Positions 32,827-43,922 of a stretch of DNA of 64,000 nt are shown piece by piece. Each line of letters opens with the position of its first letter. Positions within the stretch are counted from its first letter, which is position 1. This DNA is from Hansfordia pulvinata (lineage: Eukaryota > Ascomycota > Sordariomycetes > Xylariales), in NCBI GenBank assembly GCA_006538405.1, contig BJKQ01000008.1, forward strand, positions 1,550,001 through 1,614,000, given 5' to 3'. The notes beneath the pieces are model-generated. The model did no database searches, was not told the origin of the DNA, and worked only from the letters and a program-made list of their open reading frames with translations. A program made the position numbers and the translations under genes.

Positions 32827-34569
32827 GCGCCGCGCCATTGCATTGCTGAGCTGCGCAACGCCGGCCGCTCCGGGGGAGGCCCTCTGGTCACGGTCTTGGA
32901 TACTTTTCTCATTGGGGTAGAGCCGCGAGTAGATTCTTAGCGAGGAGCTTGGGTTCGTCGTGGTAATACGTGTCGCTATTCTTCACCCGCCCCGGGGCGT
33001 CGGCCTTTACGACTTCTAATGTATTTATTTATTTGTTCATAATGCAAGCCAAACATCTATTTCTCTTGCCAACAACCACGCCATTGCGCGGCGGATCTAC
33101 GCGAATCTAAACCCGAGTATCAAGTCTCTCTGTCTGTCTGCCTCCCCGACGAGGTGGGCCGACAGAAACATCCTCACACACTGGCCAGCCCGGCTGTTCG
33201 TGTCCGTTAACTATCTAAGACACAATCTCGGACATCGGGGCGACGTGTCTTAGTAGTGGCAGCGGGGATAAAGTACATGTCTCTGTGCCTAATCTGACTC
33301 ATCAACCCGCATTCGCAGCAGCACCTCGAGTCGACCCTTATGGTGTATACAGCTTCTTCAGCCCGGCCTCCTCCTCACTCGTTCCATCTTCCTGATCGTC
33401 TCGCGCTTGCCGGCCGCAACAGGTGCCTCATTTTCCTCTTGAATCGCCGTCATAGATAGTTCCAGAACCCCACCCCAGCCTCGGCTCGACCGCCAGGCCG
33501 GGGGATGGTACAATGCCTCAGCCCCAAGAAGAGGGGGGGGGTCCTCAATTACTTGAAAGCCGCCCTGCCTCTTGCGTCGTGGCAGCTTTACAAAGCCCGG
33601 GTCGCCAAAAGCGAGTTGGGAGCCAGGAGAGGTGGCTGTTACGCACCGCAAGGCCGCAGCCATGTACACTCTGCATCAGCTCTACACATGGTGCACATGT
33701 GAATGTACCTAGATGTTGAGAAATGCCGTCGTTCCGTCACTGCAGGCCGCATTGCGTATAGCCCGGCGAGTTATGTGGCGTACGGCGCTTCAAAACGCAG
33801 CCGCGTCTTCCTTTCTCATTATACCCCCTTCACGCCAGAGAACATACTTAATTCCACTTGCAGAGGTGACGATGCCGCGTTCCTGCGCCACCAACATATA
33901 CTTCCCATCAGTGGAAACAGGTTGCGGCACCAGAGCCGACCAGCAATTGGCACATATCTGACCGGAGAACGACTAGAGGCGAGTAGCCACATGAAGCAGT
34001 AGTCTCAGCGTTGGTGGCCCAGATTGAACAAGGCGGCCAGCCTCTCCTTTCTTTGTTTACTCGTGAGCGAAGTGGACGGAGTGAGGGCGATTATCAATGA
34101 ATATATAAAGTATCCGCTGGCTCCTCATTAGCACAGTGTGCCAGCACGCTGGGTCGCCCCGTGCGCGCACTTGAGCCATAATGATATGACCCAATGACCA
34201 GGTAGTCTTACCATCCTTTAACGTAAGTGGAAGAGCGCCCCGGGAAATGGGCAAAGAATGATGGAAAAACATTGAAGAATGGCCTCCTGTACCTGTCGCG
34301 CCTTACCATGCCAAAAACTGCCGCTATCATTACAGGTCAAAAAAAGCTAAAATACGAAGATCCGCTTCCAGCTCGTCGTGTGCGCCATTGCCATCAAACT
34401 TGGGAGGGTGAAATCATGAGGCAGAGTCCCACCGCCGCAGTCACCAAAGAAAGAGTAGCGTGAGCTGGATGAAAGTAGAGGAACCCAATAAACGCCAGTT
34501 TTCCCACATGTGCTCATTTGTCGCGTCTCGTCGCCCTGTATATACGTGTTGCTGTATCGGAGTCGCCTT
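32827..34569. other. Convergent 3' intergenic region
   Basis: About 1.7 kb between the 3' ends of the GH17 gene (+) and the WD40 gene (-). No credible ORF and no ACTCGTA/TACGAGT words. It includes AT-richer patches (for example near 33020 and 34100, with ATATATAAAG) that could hold polyadenylation signals. Confidence 0.5.
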
Positions 34570-36867
34570 TCATAGTGGTGCCATGGTCAGCTGACGCATT
34601 GCAGCCCGTCTCTTTCGTTGTGTCAGGGTTTCCTGGGACCCAGGCAGCTGAAGGATCTCCTCTGGGCTGGGCAGCCAGTCGTAACCCAGCCTCGGAGGCA
34701 TCTCCCTCCCTCCAGCAGACACGCCATCATGACCAAAGTCATACATGTTTTCTGCACCTGGGTCGGAACGGTCGAGTTGCAGAATGCCGCCCACGTCGTG
34801 ATCGCACGATAGTGCAGCAACACCTTGGCCGCCGTCGGTGAAGCAAACGCCACCGATCTCGCCAAAAAAGTCAAAAGTCTGGGCCGTTTCGAAGGTACTC
34901 GCGTCGATGATGTCGATCATATCTGCTTCCTCTGCTGCCACCAAAACTCGCTTGCCAGATCCAAGGGGCGAGAAGTGCAGACTTCGAGGACCGGACATGT
35001 TGGAGCGTATGACGGTAATGGGGCAACCGGATCCATCACTTCGTGTCCATTTGCGAGCATCCCAAATCCTCACCGTCTGGTCCTGGTTACCTGTGGCGAC
35101 TGTCCATCCGTCCGGCGCCCAGTCGCAGGCAAAGCCATAGTCGAGGTGCCCTGAAAGCCGTTGAAGAACCTCGCCTCTCTCAGCATCAGTAATGAGGACC
35201 TCTTGACAGTCGCCCACCATGACCCGTAATCTCCGGTCGGCACTCAGAGCAGAGCAGTTGAGAGCGTAAGGGAACATATTCTCCTGAATAAGTTCATTTC
35301 TGTCCAAATCCACCACGCGGAAGCCGCTGTCGTTTGAAGCGAAAGCCGCCAGCGGAGTACTGGACTGTCGAGCAGAATGAAGCTGCACGTGATTGGTGAT
35401 GCCGCTTATGTGTGTCGTCAGGCGACCCTCGTTGGGCTCCAGTTGCGACGAATGTAGATGGCGATAATGATAGTCTCCATAAAACCCACCAACCAGCAAG
35501 ACGTCGTCGGTTACGGCTAGGGTGGACACATGTGCGTCGGAATCGTTTTCGAAGAGCATGGCGGACCTGTGTTTGCCGGTGATGGGGTTGAGCTGCTGTA
35601 TCACTCCCCCGGCGGGATAGAAGATGCGATTTTTCGACCCACACCCAACAAGATTTCGCAGCTGAAAGTGCAACAGAGACACTTTGCGCTTGATGTCCAT
35701 GTTTCGAAAGCGGAAAAAGTCCTCGACCACGGCTGGCTTGGTATAATGAAGAGGACCCTGTGGAGCTGTCAGCATACGGGAGCGATCTGGGGGCAGATAT
35801 TGATCCATGTTAGGAGCGCAAAAGATACGTACCAAGTCCTTGTCGGAATCGCTAAGGTTAACGTAGTTGTGGTATGTACTGGCTCGGCGCCTCTTTGCCG
35901 AATTGCGTGTAACACCGATGGCGGCCCAGTTGATCCCTTGCAAGTCGCACGCGTCACCTTTCAAGTCCCTGCACTCAATTCGGCGTGGCCCTTTTGCAGC
36001 TTGTCTGTCCCATTCCAGAGCATCCGGGTAATAGCCTCGGGAGACGGAGGGCCCGCTCTGCACGGCCCAGGCGTGGATGAAGTCGCCGAGTCCCATGTTG
36101 TCAGGCCCAAGCGACATGGGCTGTGGCGCATTACCGACAATATGGTATGGCTCGGTTACGGGATCATCCGCCCCGGGGACGATGAGTTGCGGTGGCGGTA
36201 GAGTGGCTATCGGGCCATTCATCACGTGGTGTACTGACATGACCGGAGCGAAGGGTTCGTCGGGATCCTCTGCTATGGATGTGGTGGCGGGGTCGGGTGA
36301 CCACAGGGGCGCCGTATCGACCTGTTCGCTGAGAGTTTCTGTTATGGGTGCGGCGGCGGGGGTGGGGGACCACGAGTGCACCGGCAGAGCGTGCACCGCG
36401 CCGACTTGCGTTTCCGAAGGGTTGTTATGTAGTGTTTGCAGTGTATGTAGTGGCGGCAGCTGATAGTGGGCGCCGTATTGTGGCTGTTCGTATTCAGAAT
36501 CGGAGTCCAAGTCCATGTCAGTGCCGGGCGGTGGAGGAGTCGCGACATGCATCATGGGTTGTGGAAGTGATGAAGCTAATGGCGGCGGGATTTCGGGTGG
36601 GGATGAAGGGGCGTAAGGCCAAGAGACATCGTGGGTGCTCATGGAGTCGTTGTGGTGGGCGTGGTGCTGGAGAGAATCGTTGGAGGGATGGAATGTGGGA
36701 TACGAAGCACCATCGCTGGCGTTGGGGGCGGCAATGGTGGCCGGCGGCGAGGAGGCCGGGTGAGATAGGCCGGATGAGTGGGCGTCGTAATGAGGGGACG
36801 AGGTAGTGGTGGCGACGGCCGCCGCGGTGGTTGCGAAAGAAGGAGACGAGGGCGCGGACTGGTTCAT
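34570..36867 (-). CDS. WD40-repeat protein with disordered N-terminal half
   Basis: Single exon, 765 aa from the ATG at 36867 (MNQSAPSSP). The frame is open further upstream, but only to a non-ATG codon. Roughly the first 260 residues are Ser/Pro/Thr/His-rich and probably disordered. The C-terminal part is a beta-propeller. Clear repeats are CDWAPDGWTVATGNQDQTVRIWDARKW, followed by a PRSLHFSPLGSGKRVLVAAEEADMIDIID-type repeat, with weaker blades before (VSTLAVTDDVLLVGGFYGDY). The middle contains NYVNLSDSDKDLVRIF and DFFRFRNMDIKRKVSLLHFQLRNLVG. It resembles a conserved fungal family typified by the uncharacterised S. pombe WD protein SPBC2A9.03; that match is from memory. The function is unknown, presumably a protein-interaction scaffold. 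Confidence 0.85.
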   Translation of the reverse strand: MNQSAPSSPSFATTAAAVATTTSSPHYDAHSSGLSHPASSPPATIAAPNASDGASYPTFHPSNDSLQHHAHHNDSMSTHDVSWPYAPSSPPEIPPPLASSLPQPMMHVATPPPPGTDMDLDSDSEYEQPQYGAHYQLPPLHTLQTLHNNPSETQVGAVHALPVHSWSPTPAAAPITETLSEQVDTAPLWSPDPATTSIAEDPDEPFAPVMSVHHVMNGPIATLPPPQLIVPGADDPVTEPYHIVGNAPQPMSLGPDNMGLGDFIHAWAVQSGPSVSRGYYPDALEWDRQAAKGPRRIECRDLKGDACDLQGINWAAIGVTRNSAKRRRASTYHNYVNLSDSDKDLVRIFCAPNMDQYLPPDRSRMLTAPQGPLHYTKPAVVEDFFRFRNMDIKRKVSLLHFQLRNLVGCGSKNRIFYPAGGVIQQLNPITGKHRSAMLFENDSDAHVSTLAVTDDVLLVGGFYGDYHYRHLHSSQLEPNEGRLTTHISGITNHVQLHSARQSSTPLAAFASNDSGFRVVDLDRNELIQENMFPYALNCSALSADRRLRVMVGDCQEVLITDAERGEVLQRLSGHLDYGFACDWAPDGWTVATGNQDQTVRIWDARKWTRSDGSGCPITVIRSNMSGPRSLHFSPLGSGKRVLVAAEEADMIDIIDASTFETAQTFDFFGEIGGVCFTDGGQGVAALSCDHDVGGILQLDRSDPGAENMYDFGHDGVSAGGREMPPRLGYDWLPSPEEILQLPGSQETLTQRKRRAAMRQLTMAPL

Positions 36868-37155
36868 TGAAGACGGCGCGACGGTAGAGGAAGACGAGTG
36901 GGTGGCGGGCGTCTGGCTGGGGCGCAAGACGGCAAGACAAGCTTCAGCTACCACATCGCATGCAGCCGCTGAGCAAGAGTGGCGGCCCTATGGAGAAGGC
37001 GTGGCTCGTACCGTCTGCGGTGCGTCTCGTACCGAAGCCAAAGCCGTGGTGGCCCTGGCGCTGATCTGCCGGGAGCCAAAGTACGGGTGAGCGATATCGA
37101 GAGAGATGGCAAGGGCTGGGAGTGATGGCAAGGCGAGGCCGAGGGCGGCCGGCGG

Positions 37156-37178
37156 GTAGGTAGGTAGGTAGGTAGGTT
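37156..37178. repeat. (TAGG)n microsatellite
   Basis: About five tandem TAGG units, an expanded member of the dispersed GGTAGGTA word family. Confidence 0.8.
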
Positions 37179-37821
37179 AGCTAGGACTCCTGTGAGGAAG
37201 GCCAGCCCGCGGTGTCTGTCGTCTACTCGTCGGGTGCAAGTTGAACTAGTACTCGTGATGCTGGCGGCAACGGGCGTTGATGAGGAGGGGACAGGTGCAA
37301 GAAGCAGGTCGGTCGGTCAGGCCGTGCGATAGATAGATGGCCAAGTGGGCAGTTGATATTGAAGGGGACTCATCGGGTAGGTCGAGGAGGAGGTTGATTG
37401 GCGGCAAGGCAGGGCGACTCGGGTCGGTTTGGGTCGAAGACCAGAAACGGCGCTCCCGCAGGTGGGCGCAGGCGGGCGCAGGCGGGCGTACGAGTAGAGT
37501 CTAAGCGGGCACCTCGACGGCGTGGGCGGGTTCAAGTTGGGGTCAGGATCCACCGCAGCAACTGCCCTCCCCGCGCCATTTGGGCTGTCTCTCTCCCTCC
37601 AGCTCGGGCTGTCGTTTCCGTCCATCCTTCAATTGTCCCCGAGGTACTACGGTACGTACCTACTCATACTTGCCCACGCTGCCTTCCAATACCACCTACA
37701 GTACCTCATCATAGAGGCAGTACCTATGGACGACCTCAGTAGGAGAGCGGCTGACCACGCGGCTAGATACATATACGAGGGCCTGTTGCGAGTACTCGTA
37801 CTGACCACCATTCGATGAGGT

Positions 37822-37869
37822 CCATGGATGGACCCATGGATGGACCCATGGATGGACCCATGGATGGAT
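37822..37869. repeat. 12-bp tandem repeat CCATGGATGGAC
   Basis: Four tandem copies, three perfect and the last ending in T instead of C, in non-coding DNA. The unit contains an internal CCATGG palindrome. Confidence 0.9.
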
Positions 37870-40361
37870 TCGATCAAGGGAGAGCGGGTATTTACGGGTA
37901 CCCCCTACTATCGCCATTCAAGGTAGTCATTTTTCTCAATTGAAGGGTGCAGTTGAGAGGACCTCAGGTGCTCAGGTGCCCACGGTACCCTTCGTGCTTC
38001 CGACCCTGTCACCCTGCTACCCGCTGCCCTCAATATCTCTGGCCCGTGTACTTGTATGAGTTCCTCACTTCGGACTGGAGTAACGAAATGATGATCACAA
38101 CCTTGAAGGTACGTTCGAAGCCTACCCAGACACCTCGCGTGATATCAGTCGACACATAGCCCGTGGTAAACGCACGCCCACGAGTAGTGCGATGTACCTT
38201 GGTGCCTAAGAGGTGATGATTGGGGCGCGCTGGGTTCCGATTCAGATGTACCTATGTAGATATCTTTCAGGGACTCCCGTAGGCACCTACCTGTACAGGT
38301 TTCGAATACGCCTCCTCCACTGCTTCCAGAGTCAACTGACGTCGGGCACCTTTAGAGGTAGTACGGACAATAGGTAGGTACTGAAGCACTCCCATTTCCG
38401 TTCCGGTTGCAGGTACATACACGGGCGTTCACGTCTCGGGCTGGAAGCAGTGCTCCTTGCCTTCGAAAGATTGGGACTGAAGGTGGGTTTTCGTCCCGTA
38501 CCGGGCATGTATGGGCGCCCGCCGCTGATGACGGAGCACAGGGCGGCGGGGAAACCCACATCCGCCAGGGAAAGACAGCAGCAAGCCTTGGATGGGCCCT
38601 GATCGTCGTCTATTCCACCCACTCTTCCACTCCTCCCATGTTTCCACCCTCCGGGCTGCCCTTAAGTCTTCCACTTACGGGCGGAGGCGTGGCAGCCACG
38701 GCAGCCCCATGGTCCCCCGGCCTGCTTTGTGGTACATGTAGTCTCCTCTGCCTGCCCGCCCGTCCGCACCGGTACCCAACTGTCGGGTATCCAGCTACAT
38801 GTACATACGTATCTTGCGTGCCACTCTGACTGAGGCACCATGTGATTAATCTGGTATATACCTAGGTATCCGTAGATATCTACCCAATGTAGCCCTCGAG
38901 ATCCTGGTCATACATAGTCGGGCATGTGTGGTACACTTCCACTGCGATAATGTCAGATAAGGTAAGGCACCGGTTGAACATATAGTCTCATGAGGCAGGA
39001 GCGACTTGGATCCGGGCGCTTGCTTGTCTGTGCATCGCGAGAGCCAACTCGACTTCCTCCTCTTCGATGTGGTGGGCCATGTGCCATCTGTCTTCTTTCT
39101 CTAACCTCATCAATAGGTAGGTAAGCTTACCCCTCCGTCTCGACTTGACGCCTTCGCTTGCTGACGGCTGCCTGGCCATAGGTTACACTGATTGCATGCT
39201 CATATTCCTCCAAGCTTTGAGGGACAGCTCTGCCGGGCATTGGAGGTCTGCGTGTCGAGTCATCCTGGCACGTACGACTTTGTCCAACCTCTGTCCCCCC
39301 GCCAGCAGGCTCTATGTCTTCCAGATGCACCGTCGTCATGCTCTACACGCTCTCGGCCAGAAAGGTGCCTCATCCTGGCCACTGCGACCTGTCCCGCCCC
39401 GATCCTCCTCAACAGGTGCCATGCATATGCACAAAGTTCCATTTACGACGGCTGGCCCCCCACTCCGTCATCCAGCATCGTCATGTGACGGCGCGACACG
39501 ACACGATACGGTACGACAAGCCCGGCGTATCCAGCTTTCTTCAGCTCTGACACAAAGCAGCGAATCCCACGAGTACACCCAAAGGCAGCCAGCCACTTAC
39601 CACCCTCCTCTGTCGCCCATCGCTGCCCACCACACGGTATTGCTGCAGGCGGGCCAGAGACGGGCACAGCTGCCAATACCCAGCAACGGTTCTTCGCGGC
39701 CAGAACTTGAACTCCAATGCCGCACATCAGGACCCGTGCTTAGTACGAGTGTTAGCTGTCCGCCCATGACCTGGGTGCTCTCCTCGCTCGTACCAACTCA
39801 CGGAGACTGATGGTGGCGTCTGGCCCTTTCAGAACAGATGCCCTGTACTGAATGCTGTGAGGCATGTGGTACTCATACGCAGGCAATTCCATAGCAAATG
39901 CCAATGCGATACGTCACAAATCACCTGGCAGAGTGGATTTGTGTCTCTCATATGGCACCTGGCCCTTGCGCTTCTCGAATTCACCGTGGAGCGTCGCTGA
40001 ACACTGAGGAACCAAGCCCTCCGCGTACTCGGAGCCCACGAAGCGCCGGGCCTCAATACGCGTACACGAGACAGGCCCGATGCCAGCTGGCTAACGCGTC
40101 CCGTCTTCGCTTGACATGACCGTTACGAGAGGCACCGCGACTCACGAGGGAATTGGCGGCCGCTTCGTCAGCTCCGCTTGTACTGCTGGTAGCTGATCCT
40201 CCGCTGCTGACAGCTCTGCTCTGTTAGCTGCCCACTAGCGAGGCAAGGAACGTACATAAAGACTCATCAGTCCTCTGCGTCCCGCGCGAGAGAGGGGCAA
40301 GAATCGTGAGTTGCATCACAGAATATAGCGAGCGCATGTCACAAGAACGACCTGCGACGAA

Positions 40362-41774
40362 ATGAAGAGCACGGACCCTCGAAACTCGGATAGGCTACTT
40401 TTCCCCTGGGTCGAGATCGCACCTGGAAAATGGCAGCAGAAACACGGCTTCATGGAACGCTGCTACAGCACCCAATTTCAGCCCATCGGCCAGCGGGCCC
40501 ATTTTACCCTGCTCAGCACCACCACCTTCTCATCGCACGGCATCGATGCGGCAGAGCTCCCGGCTCTTTTCAAACGCACATGGGTGCGCGCGCGCCACCT
40601 GATCCCCATGATCGCCACCGAGGATATACCCGGTGCCAAGGTCTACAACGTTCCCACAGCGGCCGATGTGACTGCATGGGCTGACGAGACCTTTGAGGTC
40701 CACGAGGGCCCACACGACTCGGCGAGTCTGTTCTTCGAGAACGCAACCAAGCGCAGGCTCATGTCATTGCACTACTTCCCGGCAACCGGCGAGCTGTTGT
40801 TTCAGACGGAGCACCACCTGGTTGATGGCAGGGGATGTTTCTTCTTCTGGGACACGTTCTACAGGCTGGCATCCCAGGCTCAAGATCCGATTGGCTCGCT
40901 GGTCTGGGGAGAGGAGCTCGAGAGGCTTCCGCTGGTCAACGAAGACCTAATGACACGGCTGCCCCGCCCCCAGACGGCGGAGGAGGCTGCTATTGAAGAG
41001 GAGACCGCCTCGCGTGATGTGAACGAATTTATCAGTGCCGCTCAGAGGAACCCAATCACCCTGCATAGATCGGAATCCGTGCTGCGTCGCCAGCCAGCAA
41101 ACTTCGGCCGCAGCACTCTGAAGTCTACTGCCGCCGAGACGACAGCCCTCGTCGCAGCATGCAAAGCGCGAGGTGTGTCTGTGACCCTGGCTTGGCACGC
41201 TGCAGTCGTGCTCGCGACGGCGCACTTGCAGGAGGCATCCGAGCATGGTCGAGTTGGGGACGTTTACGTGTGCCCACCCAACATGGATCTCCGCCGGTTC
41301 TTCCCAGCCGATTTCGACCCCCGCCAGTCTATCGGGTGCTACCACGCGGCCTTTGTGTCGACGGCCACGCTTCCGGCCACGTTTGACGACTTGTGCGCTG
41401 CTCTGGAGTCCCAGTACAAGGTGGGAGTTACCAAAGTGCGTTCTGCTATGAAGCTCGTCGAAATGATGGAGCAGATCTGGGTTGGAGGGCCACCACAGAC
41501 TACACAGCCTTGGCCCGTGAGTATAGGCGTCGCGGATGCCATGCTGAGCAGAGAGCACGAGGGCCCTACGGCGAAATTCTTCATCTCGGACCTATGGGTT
41601 TCTGGCCACGTCCTGTCAGCAGCATACGGCGCAAACATATTCACGTTTGATGGACGACTGGTGCAGACAGTCTCGTATAACTCGGCCTTCTGGGGACAGG
41701 CCGACGTCGACGCCTGGCAAGAACAGGTCAAGCAGGTGCTGTTCCGCGAGCTGGGGCTGACGACTGCAATGTGA
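40362..41774 (+). CDS. CoA-dependent acyltransferase-like protein (HxxxDG motif)
   Basis: Single exon, 470 aa. EHHLVDGRG places the HxxxDG catalytic motif at His151-Asp155-Gly156, as in the chloramphenicol acetyltransferase/BAHD/condensation-domain superfamily, where the His is the general base for acyl transfer. Length fits stand-alone fungal acyltransferases such as the Tri3-like group. A second-half SVTLAWHAAVVLATA helix and a C-terminal SYNSAFWGQADVDAWQEQVKQVL segment also fit, but there is no BAHD DFGWG motif. There is no signal peptide or membrane segment. Substrate is unknown. It stands alone: no polyketide synthase, peptide synthetase, P450 or transporter lies nearby, so this window gives no evidence of a metabolite cluster. 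It could be a detached pathway gene or a general detoxifying acyltransferase. Confidence 0.8.
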   Translation: MKSTDPRNSDRLLFPWVEIAPGKWQQKHGFMERCYSTQFQPIGQRAHFTLLSTTTFSSHGIDAAELPALFKRTWVRARHLIPMIATEDIPGAKVYNVPTAADVTAWADETFEVHEGPHDSASLFFENATKRRLMSLHYFPATGELLFQTEHHLVDGRGCFFFWDTFYRLASQAQDPIGSLVWGEELERLPLVNEDLMTRLPRPQTAEEAAIEEETASRDVNEFISAAQRNPITLHRSESVLRRQPANFGRSTLKSTAAETTALVAACKARGVSVTLAWHAAVVLATAHLQEASEHGRVGDVYVCPPNMDLRRFFPADFDPRQSIGCYHAAFVSTATLPATFDDLCAALESQYKVGVTKVRSAMKLVEMMEQIWVGGPPQTTQPWPVSIGVADAMLSREHEGPTAKFFISDLWVSGHVLSAAYGANIFTFDGRLVQTVSYNSAFWGQADVDAWQEQVKQVLFRELGLTTAM

Positions 41775-42984
41775 GCTCTTGAGAGCCCAGATCCCAGAGC
41801 TCGCAGTCGAGAATGAGGAGCGACGAGACGGCCTGATAATACAATTGTGTCAGACCATGCCGAGCTGGCGTGGACACCCCTGTCTGCTGATTTGGGGGTG
41901 GGATGAAAGGGGCCCATCATGCTTCAGAAGACACCCCCGACACACAGCCGCCCTCCAGCCGTGCCGGATCGAAGCCAGCACTAGGGGAAGAAAAAGCAAA
42001 CGCGATAGGTAGCTTGGCTTTCACCAAGAAAAGCTCGTGACGCCCGCAACTGGTCTGCTGTCATACGAGTACTCGGTGCATGAGATATGAACCCTCTGCA
42101 CACTCCAACAAACCATAGACCCAACATGCCGGGTTTGCACTCCTTGGTGCAGCTCTATTGACTCATACTCGTACACTGGGCAGGTGCCTTGCCAAAAGCG
42201 TACACTTTTCTTTTCTTCTTCTATGTGATGCAATCATGGCCGATAGAGGTTCGCGATTCCTTGCCTGGTCCTGTTCCTGTCCCTGTCCTTGTCAACAGCC
42301 CACATTGGTTCGCGTCGAGCAGTAGTATGAGTACTCGCCAGTAGCTGACTGCATCCATTAAGTGCCCACTTGTAGATCGAAGATCACGATACTGCTCGTC
42401 CGTCTATCCCTATCCACTGAATAAATGGGCAAACCCCGCAGAGTCTACCCATGAGTGCCGCCGACCAGCTCTGGGATTTCATGCAAGCCGCCCCAAGCTG
42501 GTCTCTACCTAACGATACTCTATACGGGTAGAGGAATCGTAGCTTGCTAGCAGCCAGAAGATAGCCGGCATCCCTCTTGCCGGTCTGAGATACTGGTAAG
42601 GTCAACCTCTGGACCTATCACTCAGAAGGTACACGAAGTATACCCGCCGTGTTCAAAGGCCTTTCCAAGCTAAAAGGGAGGGGGGGCTACGCCGTTGCTG
42701 ATTCGCCCCACGGTGGCCGGAGGTTTTCCCGGCGCACGCACGAACGCGGGATGCGGGATGCGAGTGCAGTACGATTACAGGCACGGGCAACGCGACGCCC
42801 ACCGTGGGCGGGTGGAGACGGCGGGCGCAGGACGCAAGAACGGCACGCCCGCCCGCCCGCCTGCCCACGACCAGGTTACCCATCCGAGATTCGAGATGGG
42901 GAAGCGCCGCGCCGCCGGCCCGTGCAGCACGAGTTGCCCCGCGCCCAGGCTGGGACGCCTGATGGGAAGCTGATGCGGGCACAC

Positions 42985-43011
42985 CTGCTGCTGCTGCTGC
43001 TGCTGCTGCTG
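42985..43011. repeat. (CTG)9 microsatellite
   Basis: Nine perfect CTG triplets in non-coding DNA. Confidence 0.9.
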
Positions 43012-43239
43012 CCGTCTGGCTTACGGAGTACTCGTATCCTCTTCCCGTCGCGGCAGGCTAGTAACGGGTTTGGACTGGAGTGGTGGAGGGTATCGTGGGG
43101 GGGGGATGCCCGGCCACACCTGGCGCAGTTTGTCACTAGCGCCGTCGACTCGGGTTGCCGCCGTTGACGGGTTAGGACATCTGTGCGGTCTTGATCATCG
43201 GAGCTAGAGCAGCCTGGGTAGTGTTGGTTGGAACGGTTG

Positions 43240-43243
<4 letters not shown>

Positions 43244-43270
<27 letters not shown>
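43244..43270. repeat. (CT)n microsatellite
   Basis: About 27 nt of uninterrupted TC/CT dinucleotides in non-coding DNA. Confidence 0.9.
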
Positions 43271-43849
43271 TCCTCGCTGTCTCTTGCTTTACCTTCCCCC
43301 ACTGGTGCAGGGCGATGCAGATATCGCCAAGAGCAAGGCTGGTGGTGGGCGTGACCGGCCCACAAGCAACCAACTTGATGGCGATCCCAGGGACGTTTAC
43401 CCGCCTTGAGCCCCGGGAAGGGTTGGCAGCCAGGTGTGGGAGTCTGGCTTGACCGAACGCTTTCCCCCTGCCTTGATATGTCTGCAAGGCCCTTAGGCTC
43501 GCATGCTGCGGCGGAGCGATAGCTCAACAGACGTTCGTGGAACCCCCCTTTCCGTGGGACGACCGGGCGGGTTTCCGAACCCGCCAAGATGCCAAACGCG
43601 CATCCGCAAGTAACGAGCCACGATGAGCATTAGTCGCCAAACCTCGGCAGCCGTTGAAGACGTAGCCTCCGTGGCGAGCTGTTTTCCATGGCTATGACCC
43701 CAGCGAGGTCCGAAGCGGCAAGTCGCCATGCTCAATGCGAACCAAGAGCAGGGGCGAGTGGTGGACTGGAATGGGAGCCATTCGGTAGTGGATTAAGGAT
43801 TATATACAGACATAAATCAACAGCTTTCAACAACAACCCCAACAAGCCT

Positions 43850-43922
43850 GCCTGGTTAGCTCAATCGGTAGAGCGTGAGACTCTTAATCTCAAGGTTGCG
43901 GGTTCGACCCCCGCATCGGGCT
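43850..43922 (+). tRNA. tRNA-Lys (anticodon CTT)
   Basis: 73 nt without an intron. Acceptor arms GCCTGGT (43850-43856) and ATCGGGC (43915-43921) pair over seven positions with two G-T wobbles, and T43922 is the discriminator base. The D-arm is GCTC-AATCGGTA-GAGC. The anticodon arm is GAGACTCTTAATCTC with anticodon CTT. The T-arm is GCGGGTTCGACCCCCGC. Internal A and B boxes (TAGCTCAATCGG, GGTTCGACC) are intact. CTT reads AAG lysine codons. A TATATA string about 45 nt upstream and T-rich tracts downstream (TTTT near 43962, T7 near 43990) fit Pol III initiation and termination. Confidence 0.96.

Larger units (their letters stand above)
36868..40361. other. Gene-free intergenic DNA (3.5 kb)
   Basis: Holds the WD40 promoter at its left end and the acyltransferase promoter at its right end. 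Contents: a TAGG microsatellite at 37156-37178, a 12-bp tandem repeat at 37822-37869, ACTCGTA/TACGAGT words near 37489, 37791 and 39743, and many TACCTA/TAGGTA words at 38200-38400. The 221-aa frame at 39145-39810 has no protein-like features. No gene is supported. Confidence 0.5.
41775..43849. other. Gene-free intergenic DNA before the tRNA gene
   Basis: About 2.1 kb without a supported gene. Contains ACTCGTA/TACGAGT words near 42064, 42165 and 43027 (the last fused to TACGGAGTA), a (CTG)9 at 42985-43011 and a (CT)n at 43244-43270. Frames of 172 and 203 codons here are compositional. A TATATA string near 43801-43806 lies about 45 nt upstream of the tRNA. Confidence 0.5.
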
